Shown piece after piece: positions 1-8,257 of a DNA stretch of 30,080 bases; position 1 is the stretch's first letter; each line of letters opens with the position of its first letter. Below the pieces are notes generated by a model. It did no database searches. It was given only the letters and a program-made list of their open reading frames with translations, and was not told where the DNA came from. The stretch lies in contig DGWC01000049.1 of NCBI GenBank assembly GCA_002395135.1, forward strand, positions 1 through 30,080. Reading direction: 5' to 3'. The position numbers were made by a program, and so were the translations under genes. Source of the DNA: Prevotella sp. UBA4268 (GTDB lineage: Bacteria > Bacteroidota > Bacteroidia > Bacteroidales > Bacteroidaceae).

Positions 1-638
1 TCTTCTATCGTCTCACTGATCTTCAACGGCACGCAGAGATCGGTGTTGGCCGTTGCCTTGGAATACGGCAGACCATACACATTCGCCAATTGCAGGTAAT
101 AGAAAGCACGCAGGAAATGAGCCTCTCCAGCAACATGTCTCATCAAGATCTCGTCGGCCTCATGCTTGGGTTGGAGCTTTTCTGACTGGAAGATAATGGC
201 ATTGATTGCACCAATGCGCTTATAGATATTTGCCCATGAGCCATCGGTCCATTTCTTATTCAGGTCATCCATATTTGGATCAGCTGCCCAACGGTACATG
301 GCTCCGAGCACATGAATAGGAGAACAGGTGCTTGATGTCTGTACATAATTGTTGAGCATGAGCATGTCGGCATCATCATCCAGCACGTGGATATAGGCCA
401 TATTGTAGGTATTCATATTCTCCGGAGAGAGTGATCCGGGAGAGTAAGTGCTCAGGTTATTGGTGGGAAGGAATGCCTCACCAATCATAAGATCCTCCAA
501 GTCTTGTGCGTCCTCACAATAGCGCTGGTCGGTAGAGTACTCTTCCAGGAAATCCCCACATGAGGAGATGAGTGCAACTCCCATGACAGCCAGTGCAGAA
601 CACATCAATTTTCTAACAGAACTATATATTGTATTCAT
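1..638 (-). CDS. SusD/RagB-family nutrient-binding lipoprotein (3' end outside window)
   Basis: SusD-like proteins sit on the outer surface of the outer membrane and capture glycans or peptides for the partner SusC channel. I read about 212 residues from an ATG whose complement ends at 638; the rest lies beyond the left edge. The N-terminus is a lipoprotein signal with lipobox LISSC, so Cys27 would be lipidated, followed by GDFLEE, the typical start of mature SusD proteins. Near the cut end the segment RAFYYLQLANVYGLPY matches the SusD N-terminal helical (TPR-like) region. It starts 27 nt after the SusC stop in the same orientation, so it is the distal gene of the sigma-fecR-susC-susD unit. 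The substrate cannot be told from this part. Family is fairly certain; length is unknown because the gene is truncated by the window. Confidence 0.93.
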   Translation of the reverse strand, partial: MNTIYSSVRKLMCSALAVMGVALISSCGDFLEEYSTDQRYCEDAQDLEDLMIGEAFLPTNNLSTYSPGSLSPENMNTYNMAYIHVLDDDADMLMLNNYVQTSSTCSPIHVLGAMYRWAADPNMDDLNKKWTDGSWANIYKRIGAINAIIFQSEKLQPKHEADEILMRHVAGEAHFLRAFYYLQLANVYGLPYSKATANTDLCVPLKISETIE

Positions 639-665
639 TGTATTTATGCTTTTAAAGTATGACGA

Positions 666-3600
666 TTAGAATGTGAGACTGATATTCAGGCTATACGACG
701 GACGTACAGAAAGATTCAGTGCAGGAGCAGAACCACTCTGTGAAGGATCTTGTCCCTTGAGCTTTGAGCTACAGAGTGTGAAGAGGTTTGTTCCGACGAG
801 GTTGATATATGCTGCCTGAACACCCAGGAGCTTGGTTATTTTCTCGTCCACATTATATCTCAGGGAGAGTGTCTGCAACTTCAGGTAGTTACCTGATACG
901 ACACGCAGGTCGGAGTTGTCGTACATATCATAGATCGTACCGGCAAACGAGTAGGCAGTAGCGGGATAGTTGTTCCACCACATAGAATAGTTTGTAGTAG
1001 CCTCAGTAGAGAGTCCGGGGATATTGGTATAAGCCTCATCACCTGGACGGCGCCAACGGTTGACAAACTCCTTGCGCAGGTTCTGTTGCGGATATGCCAC
1101 ATTGGTAGCATAACCGGAGGTGATCTTCGACAGACGAATCTTATTACCCAATGAGTAGGTCACATTGAAAGACAGACCCCAGTTGCCATATCCGAAATAG
1201 TTGGAGATACCACCCTGGATATAAGGCTCACGACAACCCGACTCTTCCATCACCTTCAGGAAGACTTCCTCACGGGTGAGGTTAGCATACTCTGCCTGGT
1301 ATTCTTCTTTCTTCTCCTCTTCAGTACCGTAGAAGACGGGAGCACCTGTCTCATGATTCAATTCCTTAAACTTATAACTGTAGAAGGTACCGACAGGCTT
1401 TCCAGCCACGTCAAGGTTACCATTCAGGAAGTCGTTATACGTCAACTCATCACGCAGCACGTTCGTCTTGTTGTTGATGGCACGGTTCACCACCTTGTTG
1501 ATCACCTCACCGATCTGTGGATCGATACGCCATACAAAACCGCGCTTGTTACCACCGATATTTGCCTGATCGATCGGAGTGAAGGAGAACGACAGCTCCA
1601 CACCCTGGTTGTTCAAGGTACCGGCATTGACCACATACTGTGTGATACCGTTGATTTCAGAGATCTTCTTTGTCAGGAAAGCATCCCGGGTGTGTTTGTA
1701 GAAGTAAGAAATGGTACCGCGTACTTTATTATTAAAGAGGGCGAAGTCGAGACCTACATTTGATGACGAGGTCTTCTCCCATTTAAGATTAGGATTGGGA
1801 TAGTTGGTAATCGTAGCGTAGGGCTGGTTGAAGATATAATCCGTCAGGGTGCTCTGTCGGATGATCATCTGTGATGTCTGACCAGGAATCATATTTCCCT
1901 GATAACCCCAAGAGGCGCGCAGCGCCACATCCGTTACCCAGTCAACCTTACGGAGGATATCCTTCTTCATGTTCCAACGTCCGGAGACAGACCAGATCGG
2001 AGAGAACTCATCGTTGGCACGTGTACCGAAGAGGTTGCTTCGCTCAGCACGCATATGTACATTGAAGATATAGGTGTCACGGAAACCGTAACCGACAGTA
2101 CCGTAATATGCCAACTCATTCTGCAAGTTGCGGGTGCGCTTACCCTTACCCTCATCAGATGCCATAAATTGCTGGTAATACATGGCGTAGTCTGTCGGTA
2201 CGTAGTCGAAGTAACCACCATATTCGCGGAAGTAGCCACGACGGGTGATGGCAAATCCCTTATACTCGGTTGATGTGGCCTCGATACCGGCACTGGCGGT
2301 GAGAAGGTGCTGGTTGTTAGCACCGAAATTCTTCATGAAGTTAGCCTGCAGACGGGCCATCCAGTTGTTATTACGTGTCTCCTCGCGTTTCAACTGACCA
2401 CCGAGCGGACAGAGGTCAGAGCGTAATGAACGGTCAGCACGAAGGTCGAAGACATATTTCGTATCGCCTGTATAATACTCTTCCTGTGTGGTGTTGGAGA
2501 TACTGTATGAGAAGATACCGTCGAGATTCAGGCACTGCAGCAGGTTGTAACGCAACTGTGTACGCAGGTTGAGATTATTCGTAAGCTGCTGGTTGCCTGA
2601 GTTATCTAACTCATGCAGGATATTGTAGTTGTAGATATTGCCGAAAGAGTTGTTGATGGGATAATAGAACAGTTCGCCATCGGTACCGTATGCCGGCATG
2701 GTACGGGCCATATTATAAGCATAGTCCATCACGTTAATACCTGATGCCAGATAATCATGCTTCTGGTAGTTACCCAACAACTGGAAATTGACGGATACCT
2801 TCTTGTAGTTGGCATTCAGGTTGACCGTAGCGTTATATCGTTTGTTGCTCTCGCCTTTGATGACACCACCCTCATCACCGTAACCGAGTGAGGCATAGTA
2901 GCGCATAGTGGGAGAACCGCCGGAGATAGAGGCGGTGTGGTTGTGGGATATCACATCCTTGGTGAGCAACTTAAACCAGTCGGTATTCAGTTCGCTGTAG
3001 TAGTTGGTGAGTCGGTGATACTCATCGAAATCGATCTTTCCTGAATAGTAATCCTGCAGCGCCTGCTCGTAGCCCGACCACTGTGTCACATTATTATAAT
3101 ACATACCGCGCTCGATGAGCTCTTTCGACACATCCAGACGCTCGGCTGATGTCATCATATACACATCACGGTCGGAATAGCGCGGACGACGGGTATAGGT
3201 CATCGTACCGTTGTAGGTCACAGAGGGAGCACCAACCTTACCCTTCTTGGTGGTGATGACGATCACGCCATTACCGGCCTTGGCACCATATAGGGCGGTG
3301 GCGGAGGCGTCTTTCAGCACGTTGATCTCATCGATATCATTAGGATTAAGACCAGAGATCGCATTACCAAGCAGGTTAACGAAGTCGGGGTCGTTGAGGT
3401 TGTTGGGATCAACGGGCACCGGGTCGTTGAGCACGATACCGTCGAGCACCCATACGGGCTCTCTATTTCCCACGAGAGTTGAAGTACCACGAATCCTGAT
3501 CTTTGGTGTGGCACCTACCTGACCGGAGTTCTGCATGTAGATCATACCTGGCACATGACCTTCGAGCATCTTATCGATGGTGGTCAGACCGGGGTTCTGT

Positions 3601-4220
3601 ATCTCCGACATTTTAAGTGATGTCACCGAGGAGGTCAACTTGGAGCGGTCGATATCCTGGTAACCGATAACCACCACGTCATCCACATATTCGATGTCTT
3701 CTTGCATCTTCACATCGATATTGGCACGATCGCATACAACGATGCGCTCTTTCATACCGATAAAGTTAAAAGTGATTACTTCCTGTTCGGTAGCAGTGAT
3801 ATTGTACTTACCTTCCGCATCTGTAATGGTATGTATCTTACTGTCACGTCCACGAACAGAGACACCAGGTAGTGGGTCGTTGTTGAAATCTGTCACGACG
3901 CCATAGACATGGATGAGTTTCCCTTTTTGCGGTGATCTGATCACACATACATCATCTTGCCAAGAGGCTTCCAACTTCAGTTTCGGTAAGATACGGTCGA
4001 GGAACGCCTTGACGGTCTCATCGTTTGAAGTGGCGGTTACACGACTTGCGTTTTTTACCACAGGGGAATTGTAAACAAATTTCACTCCTGTTTTCTTCTT
4101 GATTGTTTGAAGAACATTCTCCAATTTCTCATTAGTGAATGTTTCGCTAAAACGTTGTTGCTGAGCCATTGCCAGTATCGGCAATAGCATAAGTAACAAG
4201 AAACATAGTTTTCTTTTCAT
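666..4220 (-). CDS. SusC/RagA-family TonB-dependent outer-membrane receptor with N-terminal STN signalling domain
   Basis: This is an outer-membrane, TonB-powered transporter for oligosaccharides or other large nutrients. The 1184-aa protein starts with a signal peptide (about residues 1-20). It continues with an STN (secretin/TonB short N-terminal) domain at about 28-95, a carboxypeptidase-regulatory-like domain at about 104-172, and a TonB plug from about 180 with the SusC hallmark VVVIGYQ and the IRIRGTSTL...PVWVLDG segment. The rest is a long beta-barrel ending in aromatic LNISLTF. The STN domain is the part that contacts a FecR-type anti-sigma factor, and such a gene lies 17 nt upstream, so this receptor very likely doubles as the sensor of its own locus. 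SusD follows directly. Loci controlled this way in Bacteroides often target host glycans, but that is inference here. Confidence 0.96.
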   Translation of the reverse strand: MKRKLCFLLLMLLPILAMAQQQRFSETFTNEKLENVLQTIKKKTGVKFVYNSPVVKNASRVTATSNDETVKAFLDRILPKLKLEASWQDDVCVIRSPQKGKLIHVYGVVTDFNNDPLPGVSVRGRDSKIHTITDAEGKYNITATEQEVITFNFIGMKERIVVCDRANIDVKMQEDIEYVDDVVVIGYQDIDRSKLTSSVTSLKMSEIQNPGLTTIDKMLEGHVPGMIYMQNSGQVGATPKIRIRGTSTLVGNREPVWVLDGIVLNDPVPVDPNNLNDPDFVNLLGNAISGLNPNDIDEINVLKDASATALYGAKAGNGVIVITTKKGKVGAPSVTYNGTMTYTRRPRYSDRDVYMMTSAERLDVSKELIERGMYYNNVTQWSGYEQALQDYYSGKIDFDEYHRLTNYYSELNTDWFKLLTKDVISHNHTASISGGSPTMRYYASLGYGDEGGVIKGESNKRYNATVNLNANYKKVSVNFQLLGNYQKHDYLASGINVMDYAYNMARTMPAYGTDGELFYYPINNSFGNIYNYNILHELDNSGNQQLTNNLNLRTQLRYNLLQCLNLDGIFSYSISNTTQEEYYTGDTKYVFDLRADRSLRSDLCPLGGQLKREETRNNNWMARLQANFMKNFGANNQHLLTASAGIEATSTEYKGFAITRRGYFREYGGYFDYVPTDYAMYYQQFMASDEGKGKRTRNLQNELAYYGTVGYGFRDTYIFNVHMRAERSNLFGTRANDEFSPIWSVSGRWNMKKDILRKVDWVTDVALRASWGYQGNMIPGQTSQMIIRQSTLTDYIFNQPYATITNYPNPNLKWEKTSSSNVGLDFALFNNKVRGTISYFYKHTRDAFLTKKISEINGITQYVVNAGTLNNQGVELSFSFTPIDQANIGGNKRGFVWRIDPQIGEVINKVVNRAINNKTNVLRDELTYNDFLNGNLDVAGKPVGTFYSYKFKELNHETGAPVFYGTEEEKKEEYQAEYANLTREEVFLKVMEESGCREPYIQGGISNYFGYGNWGLSFNVTYSLGNKIRLSKITSGYATNVAYPQQNLRKEFVNRWRRPGDEAYTNIPGLSTEATTNYSMWWNNYPATAYSFAGTIYDMYDNSDLRVVSGNYLKLQTLSLRYNVDEKITKLLGVQAAYINLVGTNLFTLCSSKLKGQDPSQSGSAPALNLSVRPSYSLNISLTF

Positions 4221-4237
4221 AGGTTAATGTTAATATG

Positions 4238-5395
4238 TTAATAGGATAGTGTTATCGTTTTTCCATTTATCTTATATTCTATCAGACCCGTCATCTGGAG
4301 CAGTTTCATGAATTCCTCCACATTCTTAAACCGCGAGCATTCGCCCGTGAACGACATATCTCGAAGATAGTCGTCAGAATACACTATACGTACATCATAC
4401 ATACGCTCTATGTCGCTCAATACATCTTCAAGTCGCTCATCATTAAAATAGATGATGCCATCCTTCCATGCCGTGAAGCGATGAGTGTCAACCTGTTGTA
4501 CCACGGTGGAGGTAGCTCCTGGTTCCTGCACAACCTGTTCACCGGGATGCAACACTGTTGTCTCGTTGTTGGTTGTATAGGTGACACTTCCCGAAACGAG
4601 TGTGACACTGGTTGTCTCACCGGCATAGTCTCGCACGTCAAAGGTAGTGCCCATCACCTTGACCATGCCATGAGAGCAATGTACCATGAAGGCATTACCC
4701 GTATGTGCCACATCAAAGAAGGCTTGACCTGTTACAGATACCTGTCTGTCACCATTAAACGAGAGCGGGAAAGATAAGGTTGTCTCTGCGTTGAGCCACA
4801 CATGGGTGCCGTCACTCAGAATCAAGTCATACTGCCGTCCGCGAGGTATGCTCAGTTTGACAAGTTCTTCCTCATGTCCGCCTTTCACGGAGATGGTATT
4901 CCCCTTGGTAATGATACTTGCATCTCCAAGTGCCGTTCCACCTTCTGACAGCACGACCACCTTTCCATTGGGCAGTTGTAGTTTGGGTTCTAAGGATGAA
5001 TAAAAAGGTATTTTCTTTGGTTGTGTAGCCTCAGCAGCAGACTGCTCCATAGTCTGCCCCTCCTTATTTACAGCCATTACACCCTTGTCCTCAACATCCT
5101 GTCGTGATATGTTCACAAAGACGAAGATGGCGGTTATAACGGCGGCAGCCAACAAAGAATAAGTGATGGCCATCTTGCGATGTTTCTTGGCACGCAGTCG
5201 TGTCTTGATAGTGTTGATGAACGAATCATATGCTTGGTCAGGATCATAGCTTTCAAGTCTTTTCAGATGAGTGGCGGCGTCTCCATGCTGATATTCCTCG
5301 TAAAGCTCCCTAATATGTCTGTCGTCATGCTCATTTACACGATCAGCGACGATGTCCTCAATGACTTTCTCAAATCTATCTTGGTCAGTAATCAT
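4238..5395 (-). CDS. FecR-family anti-sigma factor (FecR + DUF4974)
   Basis: This is an inner-membrane anti-sigma factor that links the periplasmic STN domain of the SusC receptor to the cytoplasmic ECF sigma factor. The 385-aa protein has a charged cytoplasmic N-terminal part (1-74), one membrane segment at about 75-96 (MAITYSLLAAAVITAIFVFV), and a FecR domain at about 185-280 (DGTHVWLNAETTLSFP, VTGQAFFDV, VMGTTFDVRDY). It ends in a C-terminal DUF4974/STN-like module at about 313-385. This is the standard architecture of Bacteroidetes FecR proteins. It lies between the sigma gene (98-nt gap) and susC (17-nt gap), all on the minus strand. A good purine-rich ribosome-binding sequence precedes the ATG. 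The predicted target is the neighbouring sigma factor. Confidence 0.95.
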   Translation of the reverse strand: MITDQDRFEKVIEDIVADRVNEHDDRHIRELYEEYQHGDAATHLKRLESYDPDQAYDSFINTIKTRLRAKKHRKMAITYSLLAAAVITAIFVFVNISRQDVEDKGVMAVNKEGQTMEQSAAEATQPKKIPFYSSLEPKLQLPNGKVVVLSEGGTALGDASIITKGNTISVKGGHEEELVKLSIPRGRQYDLILSDGTHVWLNAETTLSFPLSFNGDRQVSVTGQAFFDVAHTGNAFMVHCSHGMVKVMGTTFDVRDYAGETTSVTLVSGSVTYTTNNETTVLHPGEQVVQEPGATSTVVQQVDTHRFTAWKDGIIYFNDERLEDVLSDIERMYDVRIVYSDDYLRDMSFTGECSRFKNVEEFMKLLQMTGLIEYKINGKTITLSY

Positions 5396-5405
5396 AATAA
5401 CACTT

Positions 5406-5412
5406 CTCCTTT
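5406..5412 (-). promoter_or_regulatory. Shine-Dalgarno-like site of the fecR-type gene
   Basis: On the minus strand AAAGGAG stands about 10 nt before the ATG at 5395. Strong Shine-Dalgarno sites are not the rule in Bacteroidetes, so this one supports the chosen start. The remainder of the 98-nt gap to the sigma gene has no clear -7 box (only TACTTTTC, one mismatch), so co-transcription with the sigma gene is likely. Confidence 0.5.
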
Positions 5413-5493
5413 AGGTTTTTACATCCATATAATGCAATAATCCAGAAAAGTACTATTCAAAGAAATAAAAAAGATGTTTGAGAAAAATTCCCT

Positions 5494-6057
5494 TTACAGA
5501 AGCATCCAAAGAGGAGAGGTGTTAACGTGGTTTCGCAGTTCATCGATTGCTTTTGCCTTGGTGTTCTTAACAGTGCTGATGGAGATATTCAAATCTTCCG
5601 CGATTTCCTTTATCGACTTGCCCTCGATGGTCTTCATGATGACCATCTTGCGTCGTTCGCTCAATTGTTGGATACCAGTCCACAGTCGGCGATACATCTC
5701 CTCGCGGATGGATACGGCAAAATCTTCATCCGTCCACCCCTGTTTCTCGATGATATCATGATCTGCAGCCGACGAGTGGAAGTTGACGATGTTCTTTTTT
5801 GAACGATGAATGGAAAGACAGTTCTTATAAACAGCACGATACAGATAATATGTAAGGTGACGGGTATCGTTGAACATGACTTGCTTATGCCAGATTTTCA
5901 AAAAAGTCTCTTGCACGATATCCTCCGCCTCGTAACTATTATCAACATAATTCTCGGCAAAGCTGCACAAGGCAGAATAGAAACAATGGAAGAGAACCTT
6001 CCATGCCCCCTCATCTCTCTCGTTAATTTTCAATATGTCTAAATCTGTATCAGCCAA
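5494..6057 (-). CDS. ECF RNA polymerase sigma-70 factor (Bacteroidetes type), probable TTG start
   Basis: This alternative sigma factor should transcribe the following susC/susD locus when released by the adjacent FecR protein. Region 2 is seen in GAWKVLFHCFYSALCSFAENYV...EAEDIVQETFLKIW and region 4 in LSERRKMVIMKTIEGKSIKEIAEDLNISISTVK, an HTH. The open frame extends upstream to 6147, but that extension encodes an implausible hydrophobic stretch (CAFFLFCVFFLLLLY) and contains a good promoter at 6083-6112. Translation must therefore begin downstream of it. No in-frame ATG lies in the right place; TTG at 6057 gives LADTDLDILKINERDEGAWK, a normal N-terminus for this family, and a 187-aa product. 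The start is inferred; the family is secure. Confidence 0.9.
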   Translation of the reverse strand: MADTDLDILKINERDEGAWKVLFHCFYSALCSFAENYVDNSYEAEDIVQETFLKIWHKQVMFNDTRHLTYYLYRAVYKNCLSIHRSKKNIVNFHSSAADHDIIEKQGWTDEDFAVSIREEMYRRLWTGIQQLSERRKMVIMKTIEGKSIKEIAEDLNISISTVKNTKAKAIDELRNHVNTSPLWMLL

Positions 6058-6082
6058 GCAATAATTCCTGTTAAGTTGGTTA

Positions 6083-6112
6083 CAAACGTAATCAGAATAC
6101 AAAAGTAACAAA
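6083..6112 (-). promoter_or_regulatory. Bacteroidetes housekeeping promoter of the ECF sigma gene
   Basis: On the minus strand TTTG (6112-6109) and TACGTTTG (6090-6083) are separated by 18 bp, close to the Bacteroidetes consensus TTTG-N19-21-TAnnTTTG. A second -7-like box, TACTTTTG, overlaps the spacer at 6107-6100. Transcription would begin near 6076, about 20 nt before the TTG at 6057, which argues against translation from the frame's upstream end at 6147. Confidence 0.6.
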
Positions 6113-6350
6113 AAAAAAACACAAAAGAGGAAAAAGGCACAATTCAAACTTAAGAATTAACAAAAATTTGTAATCACCCCAGCATTTAAATCCAAAGAAT
6201 ACGGACAAATACACTGTTCATCCCATTGATAATGGCGCGATAGAAATGGTTTTCGTGTGAATACTCCGTTCAATTACAGTTGTGGAAGAGTGTTTTAACC
6301 AGCTCGGTAGTGTTTAATTACAGCAAACACACAACAAATCATATAAAAGT

Positions 6351-6384
6351 TGAAAGGACCTCGTCTCACGACGGAGTCCTTTCA
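6351..6384. terminator. Long intergenic hairpin, possible terminator
   Basis: TGAAAGGAC at 6351 pairs with GTCCTTTCA ending at 6384, and inside it CGTC pairs with GACG around a TCAC loop. Only one mismatch and one G-T pair lie between these arms. Read on the minus strand the hairpin is followed by AACTTTTATATG, a weak T-rich tail; on the plus strand by GTGTTTCATC. It may be a back-up terminator for the transporter transcript or end an unrecognised small RNA. Confidence 0.45.
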
Positions 6385-6522
6385 GTGTTTCATCATTATT
6401 TAAGAGAGAGTAATATTATAATACTATAATATAATTATTCATTATAGTTAAGTTCAACCAGTATAAGAGTTATCACAACTATCATCCTTGTTTCTATTAA
6501 TAATACGCAGAAACTATAAAAA

Positions 6523-6537
6523 AGGGTACATCACCCT
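6523..6537 (-). terminator. Small hairpin with T-run, possible terminator
   Basis: On the minus strand AGGGT-GATGT-ACCCT is followed at once by TTTTT. The stem is only 5 bp, so this is a weak candidate. It lies downstream of the stronger terminator at 6611-6650 and could catch read-through from the transporter gene. Confidence 0.35.
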
Positions 6538-6610
6538 ATATTGTTTTAAAATATATTAACGAAAATATATATTTAAATTGTATCGAGGATGCTATTACAT
6601 AAATAAAAAC

Positions 6611-6650
6611 GCAACAAGAATTGCAATTTCAGTGATACAATTCTTGTTGC
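6611..6650 (-). terminator. Rho-independent terminator of the MFS transporter gene
   Basis: A perfect 13-bp inverted repeat (GCAACAAGAATTG at 6611-6623 and its complement at 6638-6650) has a 14-nt loop. On the minus strand it is followed by GTTTTTATTT. It starts 24 nt after the transporter stop codon, exactly where a terminator for that gene is expected. Confidence 0.85.
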
Positions 6651-6674
6651 GCAGTAAAACTGTTTATTCCTTAA

Positions 6675-8159
6675 TTATTCAGCGATAATTGGTTTGTATT
6701 TCGGAACAAGTATCTTCATAATCACCCATCCAATGAGATAAGCAACAGCACAGATACAGAAAATAATCATGTATCCTGCCGGTTTTCCTTCAAAGCCCAT
6801 AAAAGTAAAGGCTGAACCTTGTTGCTCTGCATAGGTGAAAAGAGCGCCAGCACCCTTGTTGATAAGGAAAGAGCCCACACCACCGGCCATACCACCAATA
6901 CCAGTAATAGTTGCGATGGTCGATTTTGGGAACATGTCGCCAACAGTAGAGAAGATGTTTGCTGACCAGCTTTGGTGAGCAGCGCCCAAGATACCAATCA
7001 ATATGATGGGGAACCATGGTGTGTTGAATATACCACCTAAAGGCTGTGCGAACAAACCGAGCAGCGGGAAGAACGCGAAAATCAACATAGCGCGCATACG
7101 TCCTGCATAAGGATTCATGCCACGATTGATGAAGAAGGTTGGCAGTTTACCACCAAGAATGCTCAACATTGTGATGAGATAAAGTACAAAAATAAGCACC
7201 ATTCCCTCTGTATCGGTCGGGTTGATATTAAACTGAGATTTCAGATAGGCAGGAGTCCAGAATAGGAAGAACCACCATACGCCGTCGGTCATGAATTTAC
7301 CCACAATGAACGACCAAGTCTGACGGTAAGTGAAGCATTTTGCAAAACTGATTTGTGGGCCTTCGTCGTTTGCATCTTTCGGATCTTGGTCTGTTTCAAC
7401 ATCCTGATTGATATATGTGAGTTCAGCGGTATTAACCTTCGGGTTCTGGTTGGGTTTCTTGTAAAGAAGAATCCAGAACAGCATCCATACATATCCTAAT
7501 GCACCGATGACAATAAATGCCATTTCCCATCCAAACAGTTTAGCAAGCACAGGAATGGTAAAGGGAGCAATCAAAGCACCCACAGATGCACCACTGTTGA
7601 AGATGGCAGTTGCATAAGCACGGTCTTTCTTGGGGAAATACTCTGCTGTCACCTTAATAGCAGCAGGGAAGTTTCCAGCTTCACCAAGTGCGAGCACACA
7701 TCTAGCACCAAGGAACAGCCATACACTGACTGTTGCTATTGTCAGTCCTGCATCGGCAGCGCCTGAGTTTTGGAATGCCCTAAGTCCTTCTTTAGCACTT
7801 TCAAATCCAACCAGCCAGTCGCCCGTTACTATTCCACTTGTTGCAATTCCACAGAAAGCATGCAAAACGGCACCTGTGCTCCAAACGAAGATAGCCCAAA
7901 GATATCCTTTACGTGTGCCCATCCAGTCAACGAACTTACCGGCAAAAAGCATACAAAGTGCATAGACAATAGAGAATATTGCCGTAATAGTTCCATAGTT
8001 GTCATCACTCCAACCAAATTCTTGTTGGATACCTCCGTCACCGGGATAAGTAAGAGAAAGGACTTGTCTGTCCATGTAATTCACTGTTGTAGCCAAAAAC
8101 AACATGGCACAAATCACCCAACGATAGTTGGTCATTTTAGTAGTTTGTACTGAGCTCAT
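6675..8159 (-). CDS. MFS transporter, anion:cation symporter family (hexuronate transporter-like)
   Basis: This is a cytoplasmic-membrane permease of 494 aa with about 12 membrane segments. The N-terminal RWVICAMLFLATTVNYMDRQVLSLTYP, the loop LGEAGNFPAAIKVTAEYFPKKDRAYATAIFNSGASVGAL and the later GDMFPKSTIATITGIGGMAGGVGS are typical of the ACS family that includes ExuT-type hexuronate carriers. Galacturonate or glucuronate is the most likely substrate by resemblance, but sugar acids cannot be separated from other organic anions by sequence alone. It has its own promoter (8204-8211) and a strong terminator (6611-6650), so it appears monocistronic. It does not share an operon with either neighbour, and no uronate catabolic gene lies in the window. 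The ATG at 8159 gives a short polar N-terminus before the first membrane helix, as usual in the family. Confidence 0.88.
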   Translation of the reverse strand: MSSVQTTKMTNYRWVICAMLFLATTVNYMDRQVLSLTYPGDGGIQQEFGWSDDNYGTITAIFSIVYALCMLFAGKFVDWMGTRKGYLWAIFVWSTGAVLHAFCGIATSGIVTGDWLVGFESAKEGLRAFQNSGAADAGLTIATVSVWLFLGARCVLALGEAGNFPAAIKVTAEYFPKKDRAYATAIFNSGASVGALIAPFTIPVLAKLFGWEMAFIVIGALGYVWMLFWILLYKKPNQNPKVNTAELTYINQDVETDQDPKDANDEGPQISFAKCFTYRQTWSFIVGKFMTDGVWWFFLFWTPAYLKSQFNINPTDTEGMVLIFVLYLITMLSILGGKLPTFFINRGMNPYAGRMRAMLIFAFFPLLGLFAQPLGGIFNTPWFPIILIGILGAAHQSWSANIFSTVGDMFPKSTIATITGIGGMAGGVGSFLINKGAGALFTYAEQQGSAFTFMGFEGKPAGYMIIFCICAVAYLIGWVIMKILVPKYKPIIAE

Positions 8160-8203
8160 TGTCTATAAATTTTAATTTGTTTTGAGTTTCGAAAAATATG
8201 TTG

Positions 8204-8211
8204 CAAAAATA
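8204..8211 (-). promoter_or_regulatory. -7 box of the MFS transporter promoter
   Basis: TATTTTTG on the minus strand fits the Bacteroidetes -7 consensus TAnnTTTG. No clear TTTG -33 element lies 19-21 bp upstream, only a T-rich run. The leader to the ATG at 8159 would be about 37 nt. Confidence 0.45.
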
Positions 8212-8257
8212 ATAAAAAAAAATGAAAGCAGACATAGAATCAGAAAGATTTTTCATA

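Larger units (their letters stand above)
6113..6610. other. AT-rich intergenic spacer without a credible gene
   Basis: About 500 bp between the ECF sigma promoter and the transporter terminator. No frame of convincing length or composition lies here and I find no TAnnTTTG box of its own. It holds two hairpins (listed separately at 6351-6384 and 6523-6537). The stretch from 6400 to 6600 is almost entirely A and T. A small RNA between the hairpins cannot be excluded but nothing positively supports one. Confidence 0.6.
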
